A program made the translations under genes and the position numbers. From the NCBI GenBank assembly GCA_018398585.1, contig JAGTTD010000015.1, positions 4,779,001 through 4,843,000 of the forward strand: DNA of 64,000 bases. Direction: 5' to 3'. Positions 11,231-22,707 of this stretch are shown here, piece by piece (position 1 is the first letter of the stretch; each line of letters begins with the position of its first letter). The DNA is from Simmondsia chinensis (lineage: Eukaryota; Streptophyta; Magnoliopsida; Caryophyllales; Simmondsiaceae). The notes beneath the pieces are model-generated. The model saw only the letters and a program-made list of their open reading frames with translations. It was not told where the DNA came from and ran no database searches.

Positions 11231-11770
11231 TTTAGGAGGAAGAGATTTTCGGTTGGGGATCATAGTACCTAAGGTGGGATACCCTATTTATACTAATAAA
11301 AAATACAACCGGTATAAATGCAGCCAATAACTTAATAGTCCAACAGCTAGAAACGGTCACTGTAACAATGAATAGCAGGCCCAAAACGCTCACTGCAGCA
11401 ATGAATAACAGGCCCAACGTTTAAGAGCATTGATGTTAAGCCCAAACGGCTATATGGGCATTTAAAACAAAGTCCAACAGCTATTTATCGTAAAATAAAT
11501 ATACCCGGTGTAAAAAACTTACCCACTCCCATGCCCGAGCAGGGCGCGGCGGGCCGGCGGCGCGCGCGCGTGTGGTTCCCACCATTCCTTCACCTAAGGC
11601 TTAATTCAAGTGGAATAAAAACACTCACCCTTATAAACCCGAAAACCCCCCCTTTAAATTGTCAATGTGGGATTGGGAGCTTTTTATTTTGTATTCACAA
11701 TGTGGTTTTTTACCAATTGGGATACTACTTTCCTACTAATCTGGATTTAACTTGTATTATTTTTCTAACA
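11231..11770 (-). promoter_or_regulatory. Possible minus-strand LTR promoter (U3 with TATA)
   Basis: On the minus strand a candidate LTR start TGTTAGAAAAATAATACAAG lies at 11770. It is followed by AATCCCACATTG near 11670 and by TATAAATA at 11292-11285 with a CT-rich leader. A GC-rich patch at 11535-11570 separates the two. This arrangement resembles an LTR U3, but I could not find the partner LTR, a primer-binding site or a duplication. Confidence 0.3.
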
Positions 11771-13118
11771 TGGTCCTCATAACATCCGCTCAGCGGATTA
11801 AATGCATGGGGTCAAGACATTTGCCCTGGAAGATTGCCAAGTTTCTACCCTTTCAAATCTACCAACACAAACAAGCAATCCTATCTTGAATACCCGAGGC
11901 CACCAAGGAATAAGTACACACCTCATTTCACCGAGGACCAAAACCAGAATAAACCAATACTATTGATGACCAGTTCCAATGAAGAAGAGAACCAACTAAC
12001 ACGAGCTCGAGGAAAGGAAAAAAAAAAGCATATGATCAATAGACTCAAAATCACAATGGCAAAGTGGATAATCCTGAAAGGACTTGAGCGTTCGTTTGAA
12101 CAAATTTTAAATGGACGGTCTTAAAACTAATACTTTCGTATATCATAAGTTCTATGGACAAGATACATATAGAAGTGAGTTGACTTATGCAAATTTTAAA
12201 TGTGGTTACATTCATATCTAAAGTAATTCATTCTAAATATCGAAGCAGTAGAAATTAATGTAATTTTATCAATTTTGAATTATATTTGGTGATGTTATCT
12301 ATAATGGAGGTAGTAATTAGTAAGGAACGAGACATTGTATAAAATAATGTATAAATTAATAGTTTGAGAGTTGAAGTAACAAATTTTACAAATTATATAA
12401 TATGGATACTTATTTCATGTATAAGTATGACTATTTTCAACTAATTTTTTGCTACTTATTTTGAAAATACGTGTTGTGAAATGTGTACAATGCGTATTTT
12501 ATAGTAATATTGACAATCATACATGAACGCTCTTTTTTAAAAGGAAAAATACAAATATGTATTTAATACGTCAGTTGTATGTGTATTTTACTGACTATGA
12601 TAAAAATGTTGTATACATCTGTTTATAATGAATTTGATAGTGTGCTTATTCATCATGTTTGGCTGTACTCAAGCTCTAGTTATAAGCTCGACATGCTACT
12701 TCGTGCAAGAAAAACAAACGATTAGAGGGGCCGTGGAGTGGTACATGGGGGACCTTCCAACGTTAAAGTCAACAACCATCTCATAAAACAATAATCAAGG
12801 TATGTGGTAAATAAACATACTAATAAAAGTAGGTTAATTAATATAATCTAGTAAATATAGCAAAATATTTAGTTGAAACTCCTAAAAGGAGTATGATAAA
12901 AGAGGTTAATAAAAGACTGACTTAAGACCTTCTCCGGTCTTTAATTAGTTAGAGTAATGAAAACTTGGCTAGCTAAACCCTTTGTGGACTAGCTAGTGTC
13001 TTACTTTACAATACATAAAATAAAAATGAAATACTTAGCTTAAGATAAAAAAAAAAGACTAAAAACATGTATAGACCAAATACTCTTAATTAAAAAAATA
13101 AATAAAAATTTCAACCAA
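11771..13118. other. AT-rich sequence without a gene
   Basis: An open frame at 11834-12124 has no recognisable motif and ordinary AT-rich composition. Nothing else supports a gene, RNA or mobile-element end. Confidence 0.3.
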
Positions 13119-13148
13119 TATGGCACCCCACTCATCCTCTCTCGCATA

Positions 13149-13491
13149 AGGGTAGCGGATGTGGCAGCGTAGAATAGGGCGGCGAGCGACTTGTGGTTTA
13201 AGATTCCTAAGCAGTCGTAGCCGCAAGTGGTGCACTTATATGCTGATTAGTTTATCCTCTGATGACTCGGCTGTTTTTTTAGCTTACATACATACTTAAA
13301 TGCTTGCATGTCTATTTCCTTCGCTCATTTGGCGATAAATTGATGGTTTTATTTGCAGGCGCTCCTGTATTTCAGGATGGGGGTCCTCGGAAACAGTTTC
13401 TTTTCCACTCGGAAGGGGTATGGCTGCGTACATATACCCCTCCCAGACCCTGCTTTAGCGGGAGTCGAGTGGATTGTTGTTGTTGTTGTTG
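13149..13491 (+). mobile_element. 5'-truncated RTE-type LINE, 3' end only
   Basis: It begins within the last codons of an RTE reverse transcriptase (R-V-A-D-V-A-A then stop, same frame as the longer copy at 16477). A 3' UTR follows, with TTATTTGCAGG, then GGGGGTCCTCGGAAACAG, GGCTGCGTACAT and CAGACCCTGC, and it ends in (TTG)5. The flanks carry a target-site duplication of about 28 bp (around 13119-13148 and 13492-13524, core CACCCCACTCATC), with two mismatches and a small indel. The long duplication and 5' truncation are hallmarks of target-primed reverse transcription. Confidence 0.85.
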
Positions 13492-13994
13492 TATGACACC
13501 CCACTCATCGTCTCTCGCACATAACCCCACTCAACCACTACTGGAGACCGCACCTTCTAATTCTCCAATTACAAGTAATAATATGTGCTCGAAATAAATT
13601 TATAACACAATAAGTTTTCAAAGAGTATCGTTAATAAATTAGAGGCCCTAAACAACGACTTTTGTTGCTTGAGACAATGATGGGCTAAATAATAAATTCT
13701 ATACAAATTAAGCATATATGACACTAGTCATTTTAATATTATCATTGTGGCCTATAATTGTTAGGGTAAATCATATAATACTACCTTAAAATTTAGTGCA
13801 TTAATTTTATAGTTTAAAAATTTTATAAAGTAATTTTTTACTCAAAAAAATTACATATCTTTAATAAAGTAATTCAAATAACAGTATATAAGCGTATAAA
13901 ATAGGCTTCCCTTTTATTTTTCTAAATTATTATTTAAACTATTTTATTAATTAAGTATAACTTTTTAAATTAAAAAATTATTTTGTAGAAATAT

Positions 13995-14222
13995 ATCCAA
14001 TGCCTTAAGGGCTCCTGCCTACGCAAGGTTTTGGGAGGGTGGATGTACGCAGCTTTTTCCCTTCAGGGCATCAACCTGAAGAGAGGCTGTTTTTCAGTAC
14101 CTCCAACCTGAGGGTGAGGCCTTCCCAGAAGGTCACCCATCTTAGTACTACTATTGTTCAAGCACGCTTAACTTTAAAGTTCTAATAAGATCCGATAAAG
14201 GCGTGTAAGTATCCTCTTTGGT
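13995..14222 (-). mobile_element. 5S rRNA-headed SINE, copy 2 (subfamily I)
   Basis: On the minus strand it reads ACACGCC, then TCGGATCTTATTAGAACT (5S), AAGTTAAGCGTGCTTG (box A), AGTAGTACTAAGATGGGTGA (box C region), then the junction CTCACCCTCAGGTTGG and the RTE-type tail to AAGGCATTGG. The 5S-to-tail junction is the same as in copy 1. More diverged than copy 1. A possible AT-rich duplication (AAATTATTTTGTAGAAA against AAATAATTTTATAAAAT) flanks it but is weak. Confidence 0.8.
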
Positions 14223-14470
14223 TAAAAACAAAAATAATTTTATAAAATTTATTAATTAAAAAATTAATATATTAAATCTTAAAATACGAGTACGATAAGT
14301 TATGTTCTGGGTTTTCCTTTTTACCTCGGGGCGATGGAGAGAGGAAAAGATGGTTCAGTGTTCCCACCACCTCAAAGTTGAAAGTCTCTGCTTTGGGTGT
14401 CGACCTTTACTTTTTAATCCTTGTCTAATCTTACATGTCTCACTGAGATTTCGGTGAATATTATATATAT

Positions 14471-14990
14471 TATTTATATTTTAGTATCTTAATTTTTTTT
14501 AAATAATAAGAAAAACTTTAAGACTTTTAAATTAATAAAAAGTCTTTAAATTTTTATTATATTAATAAAAAATTTTAATATTTTATCGTATTAATAAAAT
14601 ATCCACTCTTCAGTGTGGTAAAGCCTTTTTTTATAGACAGAGCTGAACTCTTAACTTTTTTTATTATATAGTAAAATGATAAAAATATCCTTCAATAATC
14701 ATACTTTTATACGATGAAGTGAAAATAAAAAGTTTTTACATAATAAAATATATCAAATTTTATACTTATAAAATAAGAATAAGAGTATTAAATAGTACTT
14801 TTATCATTTTACTATAGCACTAACAGATAAATAGTTGTCACGTCAATTTTATCGATGAAAAATAATGTCATCATGCTTGAGAGGGCCATTCTATTAATAC
14901 AACAAAAATGTAAAGGTCTTTTTAATAATTTAAACTGGTCAAGTTCATTTTTATTGTTTCAAAAAATATCGGGGTACTAAAGTATAAATA
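14471..14990. mobile_element. MITE, family C (short copy)
   Basis: Left end TATTTATATTTTAGTATCTTAA and right end, in complement, CTATTTATACTTTAGTACCCCG form an imperfect terminal inverted repeat. Inside, both arms carry a TTTTATYRTATTAATAA-type motif. The same plan and motifs occur in the larger element at 54691-55687. No coding capacity. Confidence 0.6.
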
Positions 14991-15059
14991 GTCCTATTAT
15001 ATATTTATTAAAAATAATGTATATGTATCTTGTTATATTGAATAGTTACATATGTATAA

Positions 15060-15081
15060 ACATATATATATATATATATAA
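15060..15081. repeat. AT dinucleotide microsatellite
   Basis: A run of about nine TA units in otherwise AT-rich sequence. Confidence 0.7.
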
Positions 15082-15399
15082 GCATTGTTATTTTTAAATA
15101 GTTTTTATTAATATTTGGACAACTTTAATATAATATGTTTTAAAAGGCTTTTGTGATTTTTTTAATAATAAAAAAAGTTACCTATTGATAATACTAGTTA
15201 AAAACTACTTAATGTAGACAAATGCACCGGATTCTTGTTTGAATATTGTTCAAAATTTAATTGACACCAAAGGACTTATTTTAAGTTTCTTTTGGAATTT
15301 CTCTTTAAATTTTATTTTAAAGTTTATTTTTATTTTATTAAATTATTAAAAAAATTTAAATAAAAAATCAAAAGAGTTATTTCAAAAATAGTTTTTATT

Positions 15400-16050
15400 T
15401 AAGAAATGAGTTATTTACACATTATTTTCTCGTATTTCTAGTTTTATTCAAATAAGTCATTTATTTTTTATTTTATTCAAATTGGTCTCATATCTTTTTA
15501 AAATTCTTAAAACTAAATTTCTACCTTTTTATTTGTTCAAAATGATCTCTTATATTTTATTTTATGATAAAATTTGTCTCTCATTTTTTTAATTTTTATC
15601 TAATTTTAGTCACAATATGAGAACTAACTTTATCATAAAATAAAAGAAAAAATAAGAGACTAATTTTAACAAACTTAATAAGTTGAGGCTTCATTTACCA
15701 GGTACTAATACACCGAATCCCATTAGAACTCCGAAGTTAAGCGTGCTTGGGTAAGAGTAGTACTAGAATGGGTGACCACCTGGAAAGTCCTCGTGTTGCC
15801 AATCTTATAAGGTTGGGGGTCCTTGAAAATAGCCTCTCAGCAGGGTTACAGCTTAAAGGGGTAAGACTGCGTACATCCATTTCCCAAACCCCACTTAAGC
15901 AGGAGCCCTTGAGACACTGAGTTTATAGTTGTTGTTGAATAAGTTGAGAAACTAATTTAAATAAAATTATAAAAATAAAAAATTAATTTAAATAAAAAAT
16001 TAATTTAAACAAACTTAAAAAGATAAAGGTTCAAGGCCTAAAAAATAGAG
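15400..16050. repeat. AT-rich dispersed repeat (family D) hosting a SINE
   Basis: Phrases such as CAAAATGATCTCTTATATTTT, TATGATAAAATTTGTCTCTC and CCTAATTTTAGTCA-type sequence recur at 46530-46616. The repeat is interrupted by the 5S-headed SINE at 15688-15937. Ends were not resolved. Confidence 0.4.
15688..15937 (+). mobile_element. 5S rRNA-headed SINE, copy 3 (subfamily II)
   Basis: The head is an almost full 5S rRNA: ACCAGGTACTAATACACCG, ATCCCATTAGAACTCCG, box A around 15734-15750 (AAGTTAAGCGTGCTTGGG), box C around 15767-15782 (GAATGGGTGACCACCTGG), and the 5S 3' end GTCCTCGTGTTGC. A linker AATCTTATAA joins it to GGTTGGGGGTCC and the RTE-type tail ending GTTGTTGTTG. A perfect 11-bp duplication AATAAGTTGAG flanks it (15677-15687, 15938-15948). 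The 5S part is longer at both ends than in copies 1, 2 and 4, and the junction differs. Confidence 0.88.
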
Positions 16051-16084
16051 CCATTATTCAAAATAACACAAAAATAAAAAATAT

Positions 16085-16440
16085 TTCTTAAATTAGCTTT
16101 TTAAAAAAAATATTTCTCTAGATGACATCTATGTCATCATTTTTTTATTTTTTTACTATATTTATAAATTTTTAAATTTATAATATTTTATATACTATAA
16201 TAAATAAATTAAACTAAATTACTTATTAAATTTTAAATAAAATAATTTATACACAAATTTAATCTAAATATTTAATAAATAATTTAATTTAATTTATTTA
16301 TTATGAATAAAAAAGTATTATAAATTTAAAAATTATAAATATATTAAAAAAAATAAAAAAGTTAAAAATAAAAAATAAAAAAGGTTAAATGATGACATGA
16401 ACGCCATTTAAGAAAATATTTTTTTTAAAAATTAATTTAA
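16085..16440. repeat. AT-rich near-perfect palindrome (fold-back MITE)
   Basis: Two arms of about 170 bp are reverse complements around a centre near 16262. The left arm reads GATGACATCTATGTCATCAT, then ATTTATAAATTTTTAAATTT, then AATAAATAAATTAAACTAAAT. The right arm mirrors these with ATTTAATTTAATTTATTTATT, then AAATTTAAAAATTATAAATA, then AATGATGACATGAACGCC. No coding capacity. A transcript would form a long hairpin. Confidence 0.65.
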
Positions 16441-16461
16441 AAAATATTTTTTAATTTTATT

Positions 16462-16922
16462 CACACGGCGATAAGCAGAAGAGGGAGGGGCAGACCAAAG
16501 AAGAGTTGGCTGGAGACGATTCGTCAAGACCTAACCCACCTAAACCTAAGAGAGGAGATAGCCTCAGATAGGGAACGTTGGAGGGCTAGTATAAGGGTAG
16601 CGGAGGTGGCAGAGTAGAGTAGTGCGGGGAGTGGCTGGTAGTTTAAGATCCTTAGGCAGGCATAACCTCAAGTGTAGCACTTATAGGCTAGCTTAGTCTC
16701 TGATAATGCTTCTTCTTCTTCTTCTTCTTCCTCCTTTCGTCTTCTTTCTCCTCAAAATTCATTGGTAATTAATTGGTGGTTTATCTGCAGGCATTTAACT
16801 ACTTCAGGTTGGGGGTCCTAGGAAACAGTCTCCTTTCCAGCCAGAAGGGGTAAGGCTGTGTACATCACCCCCCAGACCCTGTTTTCTGCAGGAGTAGCGA
16901 GCCACTGGGACTGTTATTGTTG
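16462..16922 (+). mobile_element. 5'-truncated RTE-type LINE with the last 46 codons of its reverse transcriptase
   Basis: The frame at 16477-16617 encodes RGRGRPKKSWLETIRQDL, then THLNLREEIASDRERWRASI, then RVAEVAE and a stop. This is the conserved C-terminus of plant RTE-clade reverse transcriptase (GRPK..W...I..D......DR..WR..I). A 3' UTR of about 300 bases follows, with a (CTT) run, TTATCTGCAGG, GGTTGGGGGTCCTAGGAAAC, GTAAGGCTGTGTACATCACC, CAGACCCTG, and a short TTATTGTTG tail. The same UTR end terminates the SINEs in this window. A possible duplication (TATTTTTTAATTTTA and TATTTTTAACTTTG) flanks it. Confidence 0.85.
16477..16617 (+). pseudogene. RTE LINE reverse transcriptase C-terminus (fragment)
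   Basis: Forty-six sense codons in one open frame ending at TAG 16615-16617. Key residues are GRPKKSW, the aromatic and acidic WLETIRQDL, and DRERWR. Everything upstream (endonuclease and catalytic RT domains) is lost by 5' truncation, so it cannot be active. Confidence 0.85.
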
Positions 16923-17230
16923 TATGTTATTTTTAACTTTGGCTCTAAAAAATATCCGTAGGAAACGAAAAAAAAATATCAAAGAGGTCAAAAAAGAAAT
17001 TGTCTCCGTGTTTTCAGACGTGGACCCATCTCTGGTCTACATGTGGGCCCAAGCCCACGCCGATTATTCCCCCAAGAAAAACTATGTATGTCCCCCCTTT
17101 GGGTAATATTATTATTGGAGAAAAACATTAATATAAAAATAATTTGTCATTATTATTTTTTTATGTTATAAAATTATTTTGATAATAATAATTTTTATTT
17201 TTAATAATTTAGAATAGAAGAACACAACGG

Positions 17231-17507
17231 AGCAAGCTTATAGTGCCCTTAGTCTTTATACTGCGGTTGCTTGAGACCTATTGTATGCGTGATCTATTGT
17301 TACTGTAATGTTACTTAGTGTCATGATGCTTGTTGCTTTAGTGTCTCATTTGCTTCTTGCTTTTTAGAGTTGGGAGTACTCAGACACTGCTCCTATTTAG
17401 GTTTACACCCTGAAGGGGTAAGGCTACGTGCATCTCACCCTCTAGACCTTGCTTCAACGGGAGTCCTCGCTGCACTGAGACGGTTGTTGTTATATTCTTA
17501 TAACAAC
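17231..17507 (+). mobile_element. RTE-type LINE 3' end
   Basis: Contains GCTTATAGTGCCCTTAGTC (compare the same region after the stop codon at 16680), then GTTGGGAGTACTCAGACACTG, CTGAAGGGGTAAGGCTACGT, TAGACCTTGC and GTTGTTGTTAT. More diverged than its neighbours. An L1 fragment is inserted directly after its tail. Confidence 0.6.
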
Positions 17508-17707
17508 AAAGTATGTAATAAAAATCGGTCAAACCCTCTGGTAAACTAAAAAAGGGAAGTTGGCGAGGAGGGGTAACAATGATTTAGAGGCTTATAAGCT
17601 TATTGGTGCGAAGCGCACGTTGGAGTATGATAAAAAAACTTGATTTGACTTATAATGGTGTTAAATCAAATATGGTTGAGTTGTTAGTAAGGATGGAATA
17701 GGTTCTT

Positions 17708-18138
17708 TGTTAGGATTATGTCCCAAATTCATATATTTAAGTGGAGACAAGCAGGAAGTATCCCGATCGATTGGGAGAAGAGGCCGATCGATTGGGAAAC
17801 TTACGTAGAAGACCCCCGCGTCCAGAGGATCCACCGATCAATTGGGAGTTTGTTATTCAAGGAGCTATAAATACAGCCCTAGGTTTCACGAGTTACATAT
17901 CCAATTCAAAGTGAGCCGCCGTCATCCTAGAGAGAGAGAGAGAGATGATTGTAATTCTTCTATTCTCAAATAAGTAAAAGTCTCCATCTCCGCCTGTAGT
18001 TTTCTCCCCTCTAGATTGAAGAGGGGTTTCCACGTAAATCGTTGTGTTCTTGTTTTCATTCTCTTTTATCCATATTACTTCTCATTTGTAGTAGTATTTG
18101 ATTCGAATTAAGTACTTGGGATTCCTCATTTCCTAGCA
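17708..18138 (+). repeat. 5' LTR of copia element B
   Basis: It starts TGTTAGGATT and ends CCTAGCA. It matches the 3' LTR (22201-22707) but lacks a segment of about 75 bp that the 3' copy carries. Promoter GCTATAAATACAGCC near 17870 is preceded by three GATCGATTGGG-like motifs. A 5-bp flank TTCTT is matched by GTCTT after the 3' LTR (one mismatch). Confidence 0.9.
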
Positions 18139-18141
18139 AAT

Positions 18142-18154
18142 TGGTATCAGAGCC
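18142..18154 (+). other. Primer-binding site, initiator-methionine tRNA
   Basis: TGGTATCAGAGCC starts three bases after the LTR. This is the standard primer-binding site of plant copia elements, complementary to the 3' end of initiator tRNA-Met. Confidence 0.9.
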
Positions 18155-18175
18155 CTTGTTGTTCGTTTTGGTACT

Positions 18176-21100
18176 ATGACGCCATCGATTAGATGTAAAG
18201 TAGAGAAGTTTGGTGGTCAAGGGAGCTTCAGTTTATGGCAAGTCCGCGTTAAATGTCTCCTGACACAGAATGACTTGAATAAAGCACTAGATGGAAAAGA
18301 GAAGAAACCAGAGAGTTTATCCGAAGCACAATAGGAGGAGTTAGATGAGAAGGCACTTACAGCTATTGAGATGTGTCTTATAGATGATGTTATGACAGAA
18401 GTCTTGGAGGTGAAAACCGCTAAGGAGTTGTGGGAGATGCTGCAGGAGATGTTCTACTTTAAATCGGTCTCCAATAAACTCGCAATCAAGCACCAGTTAT
18501 TCACATTTCGTATATCGAAAGGTACATCTCTTAAGAATCATCTTAGCGAATTTAAGTCTATAGTTCAAGAATTGAAGGAATTGGATGATACCCCTAAGGA
18601 CGAGGATCAGGTCATGTTGTTATTGTGTTCACTCTCAAATTCTTATAAAGACTTGGTAGAAAGCATGATATATGGCGGTAGGCCAACTATCACTATTGAT
18701 GAGGTTAAAAGAAACCTAGTAAGTAAAGAGAGAGTTGATAGAGAACTGTCTGACTCTGTGAATATTCCTGATAATGGGTTGTTTGTGAGAGTTAGGACTG
18801 AGACTAGAGGGTCAGATGGTAGAAAGAAGTCTAGGTCTAAATATAGACATAAGAACCTGTCATGTAACTTCTGTCACAAAAAGGGGTATATAAAGAAAAA
18901 CTGTTATAAGCTTAAGAATAAGCAAAAAGAAGATAACAGGAATGACCATAATAGAGGTGATAAGTCCGCTGAGGCTAGTGTAGTTGAAGATGAGGGAGAT
19001 ACTGATGTCCTACTAGTAACCAAGTCAGGGACCAGGTCCAGAAATAAGTGAATCATGGATTCGGGTTGTTCTTACCATGTTTATCCTAACAGAGACTTGT
19101 TTGCCACTTATAAGTCAATTCAGGGCGTAATAGTCTTGATGGGCAATGATGCCGTGTGTAAGGTGATGGATATTGGAACAGTTCGTGTGAAGATGTTTGA
19201 TGGTACTATCAGGACACTTAGCGACGTGAGACACATTCCAAACTTAAAAAAGAACCTTATCTCTTTAGGTACCCTTAAGTCTAATGGGTAAGGGTACACA
19301 ATTAAAGGTGGAGCTATAAGGGTCAGCAAAGGTGCATTGATTGTGATGAAGGATAGGAACCTTGTACGAGCTTGTAGGTTCTACCGTGATAGGGATAGTA
19401 GTTGTTTCCACGCCGGATATAACGGATACAAAGATCACTAAGATGTGGCACATGAGATTGGGTCATATGAGTGATAAAGGGCTGTCAGGGTTGAGTAAGA
19501 GGGGTCTGTTATGTGGTCACTCAACTAGACTGATGGATTTCTATGAGCACTGTGTATACGGAAAGCATAAGAGAGTCAACTTCAAGTGGCAGTGCATCAA
19601 ACTAAAGGAACGTTGGACAGTATACATTCAGATTTATGGGGACCATCCAGAGTTGCTTCCAAAGGAGGTACCAGGTATCTACTAATGTTCACTGATAATT
19701 TTTCAAAAAAAAGTTTGAGTCTATTTTCTTAAGCAGAAAAATGAAGTTTATGAAGTCTACAAGAAGTGGAAGACGCTGCTTGAAAAACAGACAGGGAAGC
19801 AGATAAAGAAGATGAGGACTGATAATAGTCTTGAATTTGTTGAGGGTGATTTCCTCAAATTTTGTGAGAACCAAGGCATTGTCAGAAATAGGATTTGTAC
19901 AGGTCGACCTCAACAGAACGGAGTGGCAGAAAGATTGAATAGGACGTTACTGGAGAAGGCTCGGTGTATGTTTTCAAATGCAGGATTAGGGAGAGAATGG
20001 TAGGCAGAGACAGTTAATATGGCTTGTTATCTAGTGAATCGATCTCCTTATTCATCTCTTCAGTTGAAGATTCCAGAAGAGATATGGTCTGGTTCTCCAG
20101 CTAATTATTTCGATTTGAAAATATTTGGTTGTCCTGCTTATGCTTATGGTAATGATGGAAAGCTAGAGCCTAGGGCCAAGAAGTGTATCTTTCTTGGCTA
20201 TACGTCAGGTGTGAAGGGATATCGTTTATGAGATCCAAAATCTCATAAATTTCTGACTAGTAGAGATGTTACTTTTGATGAATCTGCTCTACTACATCTG
20301 ACACACACGCCCTCCTTAGTTTGTGAATCAGTTCAAGGGCCGAAGCTTGATGAAAGTGAGATACAGTCCGAAAGTGCAAATCAGTAGCAGGTAGTTCAGT
20401 TTGAGAGTATGCAGGCACCTTTAGTACATGTTTCTGATGAGGATGAAGCAACAAAAACAGGTCAACAGGGCAAGCAGTATACAATTGCATGTGGTAGACA
20501 AAAGAGGCAGATTAGGCCGCCACAGAGATATGGGTATGAGGAGATGATAGCCTATGCCCTTACTACAGCTGAAACAGTTGAAGACAGTGAACCGTCTTCA
20601 TATTCAGAAGTTGTATCGAGATCTGACTCAGAAAAGTGGCTTATGACCATGAATGAAGAGATGGAATCACTTCAAAAGAACCAGACTTGGCAGCTAGTAA
20701 AGCCTCAAACAGAAAAAAGAGTCATTGGGTGCAAATGGGTCTTCAAACGAAAAGAAGGCATTCCGGGAATGAAAGATATAAGGTACAAGGCTTGGTCAAT
20801 AGCTAAAGGCTACAGTTAGGTATACAGTGTTAATTTTCATGATATTTCCTCACCTGTTGTTAGACATTGTTCCATACGAGTGATATTTGCTTTAGTAGCT
20901 ATGCATGATTTAGAGCTTGAGCAATTAGATGTGAAAACTACATTTTTACATGGTGAGCTAGAGGAGAGTATTTACATGCATCAGCTTGAGGGCTTCGTTG
21001 TTGAGGGTAAGCAAGATCATGTTTGTTTATTGAAAAGATCTTTATATGGTTTGAGGCAGTCACCTAGGAAGTGGTACAAGAGGTTTGACCAATTTATAAC

Positions 21101-22124
21101 TAGCCATGAGTTCTTTAGAGCAAGTATAATAGGTATGTGTACTTCAGGAAGACAGATTCAGGCTCTTTTGTTTATGTTCTGTTATATGTTGATGATATGT
21201 TAATTGCAGCTAAGGACATTATAGATGTTGATGATTTAAAAACAATGTTGAAAAGCGAGTTCGAGATGAAGGACTTAGAAGCAACTAAAAAGATTCTTGG
21301 CATGGAGATCAATAGGGACCGAAAAACAGGAAATTAGGAGAAGTACATTGAGAAGGTTCTAGACCGATTTCACATGAAGGATGCTAAACCTATTAGCACT
21401 CCCTTAGTAGCTCATTTCAAGCTTTCAGCATTGGATTCACCTCATACTGAGGAGGATGTCAGGTACATGTCACAGGTCCCTTGTTCTAGTGCTGTGGTTA
21501 GTATTATGTATGCTATGGTATGTACTCATCTAGATATTGTTTATGCTGTGCGAATCCAGGAAAGGAGTATTGGCATGCTGTCAGATGGATTCTTAAGTAC
21601 TTATGTGGCACTTCTGATGTATGTTTGGAATTTGGGAAGAGTAAATGCTGTTTAGTAGGGTATGTTAACTCAGACAATGGTGGAGACCTCGATAAGAGAA
21701 AGTCTACTTCTGGTTATGTGTTTTATTTGGGAGATAGCGCTATCAGTTGGATAGCATGTCTACAATTAGTTACTGCACAGTCGACTACTGAGACCGAGTA
21801 TATGGCAGTTACAGAAGAGTTTAAGGAAGCCGTTTGGTTAAAAGGTTTGATTAGTGAGATCAGCGTTGATCAGAGCACTGTTGGGGTTTACTATAATAGC
21901 CAATCAGCGATGCACCTAGCTAAGAGCAGATGACGCATTATGACAAAACGAAGCACATTGCTACCAAGCATCATTTTATTCGAGATCTGATAGATGCCCG
22001 AAATGTGGAGTTGAAGAAGATTGGTACTGAAGATAATATAGCAGACATGTTCACTAAACTTCTTCCTAGCAGGAAATTTGAGCATTGCTCGAACTTGGTT
22101 GGGCTCTCAGTTTCAGTTTGTTAA
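18176..22124 (+). pseudogene. Copia element B gag-pol, broken by many stops and frameshifts
   Basis: Gag starts at ATG 18176 and has its first in-frame stop at 18332-18334, then runs open to 19051. Its zinc knuckle reads CNFCHKKGYIKKNC, with Tyr where the CCHC His should be. Protease follows with MDSGCSYHV at 19055. Integrase begins with the HHCC region (MWHMRLGHMSDKGL near 19445; the first Cys of the second pair is Tyr in FYEHCVYGK) and continues to TGRPQQNGVAERLNRTLLEKA near 19895. RT shows KWVFKRKEG (20739), LDVKTTFLHGELEESIYM (20925), LYGLRQSPRKWYKRF and YVDD (21184-21195). RNase H shows STSGYVFYLG and TTETEYMAVTEE (to 22124). Order PR-IN-RT-RH means Ty1/copia. At least eight stops or frameshifts make it dead. 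Confidence 0.93.
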
Positions 22125-22200
22125 CCTTGGTTGTGGGATGTTAGTAGAGAAGGTGGAGATGTTTTATTTCGGTGATTGAATTTGAGTCAAGGTGAAGATT

Positions 22201-22707
22201 TGTTAGGATTGTCTCAAATCCTTATATTTAAGTGGAGGCATGCAGGAAGTACCCTGATCGATCCAGAGAAGAGGCCAACGATTGGGAAACTTACGTAGAA
22301 GACCCCCGCGTCTAGAGGGTCCACCGATCAATCGGTGGATTGCCGATCGATCAGGAGTCTATTTTTCACGGGGCTATAAATATAGCCCTAGATTTCACGT
22401 GTTACATATCCAATTCAAAGTAAGCCGCCGTCATCCTTGAGAGCAAGTTTCCCCGCAAAAAGCTCTCCATGCCTACTCTTAGAAGAGCACTATTTTTCTT
22501 TTGAGAGAGAGAAGTGATTGTAATTCTTTTATTCTCAAATCAATAAAAGTCTCCATCTCCGCCCGTGGTTTTCTCTCCTCTTGATTGAAGAAGGGTTTCT
22601 GCGTAAATCATTATGTTCTTGTTTCTGTTCTCTTTTATCCGTATTACTTCTCGTTTGTCATAGTATTTAATTCAAATTAAGTACTTGGGATTCCGTATTT
22701 CCTCACA
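22201..22707 (+). repeat. 3' LTR of copia element B
   Basis: It starts TGTTAGGATT directly after the polypurine-type CAAGGTGAAGATT and ends CCTCACA. It carries GCTATAAATATAGCC as TATA region and two segments absent from the 5' LTR: GATCGATC-type sequence near 22345 and about 60 bp near 22443. By eye the two LTRs differ by about one base in ten, which suggests an old insertion. Confidence 0.9.

Noticed and set aside
13304..13597. 97-codon open frame with a Cys run
   Set aside because: It reads through the RTE 3' UTR and its TTG tail; the Cys run comes from the TTG repeat in another frame.
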